NCBI RefSeq assembly: GCF_001619985.1
Contig: NW_017264194.1
Span: 2,289,511-2,353,510 of the forward strand
Reading direction: 5' to 3'
DNA from: Xylona heveae TC161
Lineage: Eukaryota > Ascomycota > Xylonomycetes > Xylonales > Xylonaceae
DNA length: 64,000 nucleotides
Shown piece after piece: positions 59,506 through 64,000 of the stretch. The notes beneath the pieces were generated by a model, which was given only the letters and a program-made list of their open reading frames with translations, ran no database searches and was not told the DNA's origin. The translations under genes and the position numbers were made by a program. How positions within the stretch are numbered: position 1 is the stretch's first letter; each line of letters opens with the position of its first letter.

Positions 59506-60123
59506 ATTGCCGGCGGGAATCGGTTGACGCCTGGTCGTCGCAGCTCCCAGAGCCAGCGGATATTCGACGCCTTCAATCTTCGCTGGAGCATACAAACGAG
59601 CGGAGTCTGCTGAAGAGATGAAAGATTTGCCTGGAGGTTTCCAACGTCGACGAGGAGGCTCCCGCCTCCTAGAAGTCACCATCGTGCCTCGAAAAGGGCC
59701 GACAGTGGAGCCCAAAGGCCCACTGTCTTGGGCAAGGCACTGGAAGGAGGCCATGAAGCTGAAAGGGACGCGAGCTCGTCGCGCAACCCTTGCGTAGGCA
59801 GGACACTATACACCCCCAGCCAACCCTTTGAAGGAGTTGAGGTCTAAAAACTACCTTCATGTTTACAGTGACGAGGCTGGTGTTGAGAGACTGTGTTATT
59901 CCCTTTACCCCAGGAGTTGACGAAGAATGTGACCCTGCAAGGGGGAGCATGTGCTTATGGCTGTCGAAGGGTGCAAGTGCCCTTCTTTTCGCAGGAATTT
60001 TCCAATAAATGTACCCTTCTTCCCAGCAAAGCAGCCTGGGCGAAAAGAAACCAAAGGTAAATCCATTTTGCTCGTGGACCATATCCCGTCATTGCTGCTC
60101 GTGAGGTCCCCAGGTAGACACGC
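59506..60123. promoter_or_regulatory. Upstream region of the AXL2-like gene
   Basis: This holds the promoter and leader of the AXL2-like gene, and the 3' end of the next gene. An in-frame ATG at 59754 extends the AXL2 frame by 83 residues without a stop; these residues are Arg/Pro-rich and contain no signal peptide. The region is otherwise featureless. Confidence 0.45.
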
Positions 60124-60636
60124 TTAAGGGTTGTCGTCTAGGGCAGAGACCATGCTCAACGCTGCCCTGCCCGGAGCATAATAGTCCTCCACACGGCCGA
60201 CTTGTTCGAAACCGCAGGAGGCGTAAAGAAGACAAGCCGGCTCACGGTCTTCGTCAACCCATAACTTGATACTTTCACAACCTTGTCCGCCAAGGTCGTC
60301 TTGGAGCTTGCAAATCATCCATTTAGCAATGCCGTGCCTTCGGTACTGCTCAAGCACACAGACCTTATGGAGGAACGTGACTTTCTTCAGACACGCACAG
60401 ACAATGTAAGCAACGAGCTGCACCTCGTTTTTGAGGTCAATGACGGCACAGTAAAGATGAGTATTCCTCCTCTTTAGCTCGGTATCAAAGTCCATTGCCT
60501 CCTTGCGAGGAAATGTTCTTTTCTCTGCCCGCTTCACTGCATCAAGGACTCTCCATCGTTCACTCCCACTCAAAGACGCAATAGTCATCAACTGGACATT
60601 TTGCCCTTGGAACACGCAAGAATTTGATATGCTCAT
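60124..60636 (-). CDS. GNAT-family N-acetyltransferase
   Basis: Single exon on the minus strand, 170 residues from the ATG at 60636. The core includes HLYCAVIDLKNEVQLVAYIV (strands 2-4), LHKVCVLEQYRRHGIAKWMI, which is the acetyl-CoA pyrophosphate-binding loop of GNAT motif A (R-x2-G-x-A form), and ESIKLWVDEDREPACLLYAS with CGFEQVGRVEDYY, the motif B end of the fold. GNAT enzymes transfer an acetyl group from acetyl-CoA to an amine; the substrate cannot be told from the sequence. The length fits a single-domain GNAT. It is transcribed away from EFM6 from a shared intergenic region. Confidence 0.9.
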   Translation of the reverse strand: MSISNSCVFQGQNVQLMTIASLSGSERWRVLDAVKRAEKRTFPRKEAMDFDTELKRRNTHLYCAVIDLKNEVQLVAYIVCACLKKVTFLHKVCVLEQYRRHGIAKWMICKLQDDLGGQGCESIKLWVDEDREPACLLYASCGFEQVGRVEDYYAPGRAALSMVSALDDNP

Positions 60637-60925
60637 ACTGAAGCGGCTCTCCGTAAATGTTCGCAAGCTGTTGTGATTATTTTACCCGTCAAGGACTCCT
60701 CTGCTCACCCCTGCCACCTTTCAATCCATAAAAGTATCGCAGAAGTATTGGAGATGAAGATTCGCTACGAGTCCAGCCCAAATACATGCGGTACGGGTAC
60801 TTCGCGGACCCCTGCCGAGACAAGTTAACCCCCGGTATCTTATCGACGACCCCCCCTAAACGTGGCCATTTTGCTCCTCTCGATATACTTTTCCAGGCCC
60901 TAGCTACCTTAAGCATTGAGCGACA
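60637..60925. promoter_or_regulatory. Divergent promoter between GNAT and EFM6
   Basis: 289 bp separate the start codons. Both genes begin within short leaders. CCCCCCTAAACGTGG lies near 60849 and TTCCAGGCCCTAGCTACC near 60890. No TATA box is obvious. Confidence 0.5.
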
Positions 60926-61832
60926 ATGGACAGCGACGACGAGAGAGACCCCGTGTTTGCGATCAGCGACGACCTCGTCGCCGTTCCGAGTTACAAGGCT
61001 GCGGCAACATCGGCATTAGACTTTGGTGGTCTTCTCACCAAACCATTGACGCTACATGAGGACTTGAAAGAAGGCTGCGGCGGCCAACTGTGGCCTGCTG
61101 GCATGGTCCTAGGGACTTACCTACTAAGGCTTCACAGGGAAAAGCTCCGGGGAAAGACAATGTTTGTAGTCTCCAGTTGTTCCAAAGGACACGCTTGCTA
61201 ATTTTTCACAGCGTTGAATTAGGAGCTGGCGGCGGCTTAGTTGGGTATGTATGGTACTTTTACTTGTTTCGGATTCGGTGGTCATTTTTACATTCAATAT
61301 TTCGCCTTGAATTTCAGACACTAAGAGAGTATTTGCGTACAGACTGGCCGTTGCCCTTGGTTGTCCACTCGATCATCCGTTATACATCACCGACCAAGCG
61401 CCTCTACTGTCATTGATGGAGAAAAATATCGCGCTGAACAACTTGGAAGGACGCGTTAAGCCGGCAATACTCGACTGGGGATGTCCTGTGCCTCCAGAAG
61501 TCCCGGCTCAGCCGGATATTATACTGGCGGCGGATTGCGTGTACTTCGAGCCTGCATTTCCGCTTCTTCAGAAGACCTTGGTTGATATGATTGGGGATAA
61601 TACTGTCGTTTATTTCTGCTTTAAGCGGAGACGAAGAGCCGACGTGCAGTTCATGAAAGTAGCCAAGAAGCTCTTCAAAGTTGAGACGATAGGAGATGAC
61701 CCGGATGCAGAAACATACCGCCGTGAAAACATCCAGCTGTAAGTAGATGTTGCTTCCTGCGCTTCTTTGGGCTGTGTGTGCTAATACTCTTTCAGTTGTA
61801 CATTGAGGAAGAAACAAGCACACGTGCAATGA
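60926..61832 (+). CDS. EFM6: Protein-lysine methyltransferase EFM6-like (METTL21 group)
   Basis: Proposed CDS join(60926..61161, 61212..61244, 61343..61738, 61796..61832), 233 residues. Exon 2 is 33 nt. The SAM-binding motif I is VELGAGGGLVG, split across exons 1-3. LYITDQAPLL corresponds to motif II, and IILAADCVYFEP holds the D/E-x-x-Y-F motif of the family 16/METTL21 methyltransferases. The N-terminal part ends in GGQLWPAGMVLGTYLLR, matching the W-P region of this group. Yeast Efm6 trimethylates or monomethylates a lysine of elongation factor eEF1A. The assignment to EFM6 rather than another family 16 enzyme rests on overall length and motif spacing, so the target is inference. It shares an upstream region with a GNAT gene. 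Confidence 0.88.
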
Positions 61833-64000
61833 GGCTGCCTAGCCTACACCGACTTTCTCGGTCTTTCATTAAAGCGAGATGAGGCTTATCCAGACGAGCA
61901 GCCCATTTCAAGGCAACAGCGCACGGGAGCCTAGACAAGACCACCTCGTGAGCGACTCCATTGACACTGAATGGTAGCAGACATTAGGCGCCGTGGCGTC
62001 CACACTCAAACGTCACCCTATTGGTTCCACCTGACAATCTCGCCGTAAGTTCACCTCCCTTTTATGACATCTGCATTCAGGCTCGGAACGAACTTCATCA
62101 AGCATATCTATATATTAGCTCTATTATTGAGTTCTGAAAGCCCCCGCGGGCGAGATCCTTGCAGACTAAGGAGGTTTCTTTACAATTACCCAACATATAT
62201 CATGTAGAAAGTATGAATAAATGCTCATTGCCACTTTAACAGCCTGTGTCGCACGACCAAGAAGATATTGATAGGAAGTAATCTGTTGAATGGATTTAGC
62301 GGCTTCTCCATCAGCCATGAACGGCTTCCCTAAATGATGCCGCTGTCCAATATTTGGCCGTAGGCTGGCGAAATCGTAAGAGGGTTATCGCTTATCCTGA
62401 AGGTAATAGTCGACAGTAATAGCCCAAATTGTAGAATATGTCTTCAGGCGAACCATCCAGACAGCATTATCCTAATTGACTTACACAAAGGATTTTCGTA
62501 ATCCCACAAGCGCCAGACGCAGTGCACATGTGATTATGAAACGAGAGTAAGAAGGCCGGTCAAAATATGGATGATATGACTTATGCACGTTCCGAGGCAC
62601 GCCAAGACAATGACGATAGAATGGTGCCGTAAGATCGCGGGGGTCGCAGATCTCTTCGACCAAGTGGAGAAGGCTCTATTCTCATATTGGGCCAAGCTCT
62701 GTCCTGTCATTCGTGCCGGAATTATTGCAGCATTAGACCGGAGGTGGTTGGCATCATGGATGAGCTATACTTCAGGGTTCAACTAGTTTGCAATGACTCG
62801 CTGATGTGTCATCAATATGACAACTGGTATAGAACCATCGAATTAAAAGGAAGTACTAACAGGATATGACTCGTGCACGAAACACGCATGACAAATATGA
62901 CCGTCGAACGGGGACGCTGAAGGAGTCCCCTTTTCATTTGCTGGCGGAAACCAAAGGCCAAAAGCGTAAGTGTGAAGATTTTCGCTGCACATATACACAT
63001 AGGAGACTGGTATACCAGAGATCGAGGCTGCAGAAGTATCTTTTTCCCTTTGAGAACATCTCAGAATGGCCTAAGGAATCCGTATGTTTTGAAGTGTATC
63101 CTTGACTGTGAATGTTGCCCTTAATATATTCAAATCATTCCAAATATAAAATAAACAAGATTGCTGATTTGACCTTCTCCCGAGCCCCCAAGGGATGATG
63201 AAAATCTCGAACAAGGGGCTCTGATCAACAGTCGAAAATGAAAACTTCATCATTTTTCCTGCTCGCTACGTCACTCCTCCCAAAGTGTCAAGATTGTAAT
63301 GGTCGCAGAAAGCGGAATTGGATTCCGCTCAGAGAGCGCATTCAGACAATATTGTTTTGATTGCCAGAAAAAGGATGAGCACGAGTTTCTCCGAACGACC
63401 ATGTCTTAGGAGTCATTTAGCGGAGATGCAGCCTCAGCTGATGCATACACTGAGGATTCGCGGAAACCGTCTGGCACGGGGGCCCAAATTCGCTGTACAA
63501 CGCGTCGACCCTACATAATTGCTGGCTGAAATGCAGTTCTCCTCCTACAGAGAGGATTTCATGCGGCGCCATGCAGGATTTGTCGTCCCGAGCGTTATTT
63601 CCAACAAAGGCCGAAGCATTGACCAAAATTAAACGGGCGATGAAGTTTGATTGCGTCAAACGTGGAATAAAGAAATGGAAAAGAACCGGGCCGGTAAGCT
63701 GTGCGACGTAGCTTCGTGCATAATGTAGTAGGGGTAGGCCAGGGTAGCATTTGAGAGAGTTATGATTACTACTGGCGTGAGTTTCTGTAACAAATTCTGG
63801 ATATGGAGAGCAGCCGCAAAGGCTCCATTGGGTAATGAAAAGACATGGCCTATCATGTCGGATGAACGGAAGGAGGCCGAGGAGCCGCTTTTATTCGCAT
63901 GTGCTCCACACTGCGCGATGCAGTGGCGCCTGCAATAGAGAACCCCGAATGTTTGCCTTGTCCGCCTTGCCCGGCTGGCAAATGTGACATGGTCTCTGAT
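61833..64000. other. Terminal gene-poor region
   Basis: About 2.2 kb with only short frames on both strands. Nothing resembles a known protein, tRNA or repeat with clear borders. The first 150 bases will hold the 3' untranslated region of the methyltransferase gene. Confidence 0.45.

Overview
The window looks like a nuclear chromosome segment of a filamentous ascomycete, most likely a eurotiomycete of the Aspergillus/Penicillium/Talaromyces kind. The evidence is the small introns (about 42-170 nt) with GTRNGT donors and short 3' sides, one intron-containing tRNA, and a set of conserved ascomycete genes: ECL1, TAF13, KISH, eIF3f, UTP25, VPS29, PBP1, BUD6, AXL2 and EFM6. The lineage call is an inference. 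Exon joins were worked out by hand from frame, splice consensus and recalled family sequence; each total length given is a multiple of three.

Layout. 1.8-4.1 kb: a disordered protein with a GC-AG intron. 4.9-5.0 kb: tRNA-Lys(UUU) on the minus strand. 5.3-7.4 kb: an unrecognised protein with paired cysteines. 7.4-16.4 kb: a gene desert with one possible gene remnant. 16.4-16.9 kb: an ECL1-family zinc protein with a long pyrimidine-rich leader. 16.9-22.3 kb: a second desert. 22.3-24.8 kb: a PAP2 lipid phosphatase with an unusually long acidic tail and a C-terminal membrane segment. 25.9-26.6 kb: a small protein with a possible nucleotidyltransferase-like fold.

27-44 kb is a compact housekeeping block: KISH (-), TAF13 (+), eIF3f (-), UTP25 (+), alanine-glyoxylate aminotransferase (-), VPS29 (+) and PBP1/ataxin-2 (-). 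Here neighbours sit head-to-head with about 300 bp between starts, or tail-to-tail. A decayed gene copy lies at 35.9-36.6 kb. 45.4-48.8 kb: BUD6. 50.1-52.0 kb: a secreted, probably GPI-anchored protein with five cysteine modules. 52-56.3 kb: gene-poor, with simple repeats and a second decayed copy of the 36-kb gene. 56.4-59.5 kb: AXL2-like axial-budding/polarity receptor. 60.1-61.8 kb: a head-to-head GNAT acetyltransferase and EFM6 methyltransferase pair. 61.8-64 kb: nothing recognised.

Several genes share broad themes. BUD6 and AXL2 act in cell polarity and septation. UTP25, eIF3f, PBP1 and EFM6 act in ribosome production, translation or mRNA fate. KISH and VPS29 act in membrane traffic. This mixture looks like ordinary chromosomal order rather than a biosynthetic cluster, and I saw no backbone biosynthetic enzyme, CRISPR array or intact mobile element. 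I did not find a clearly new multi-gene system. The most unusual items are the PAP2 architecture, the ATG-only exon of KISH, the possible non-AUG N-terminal extension of the aminotransferase, the 15-nt exon of VPS29, and the two related decayed gene copies.
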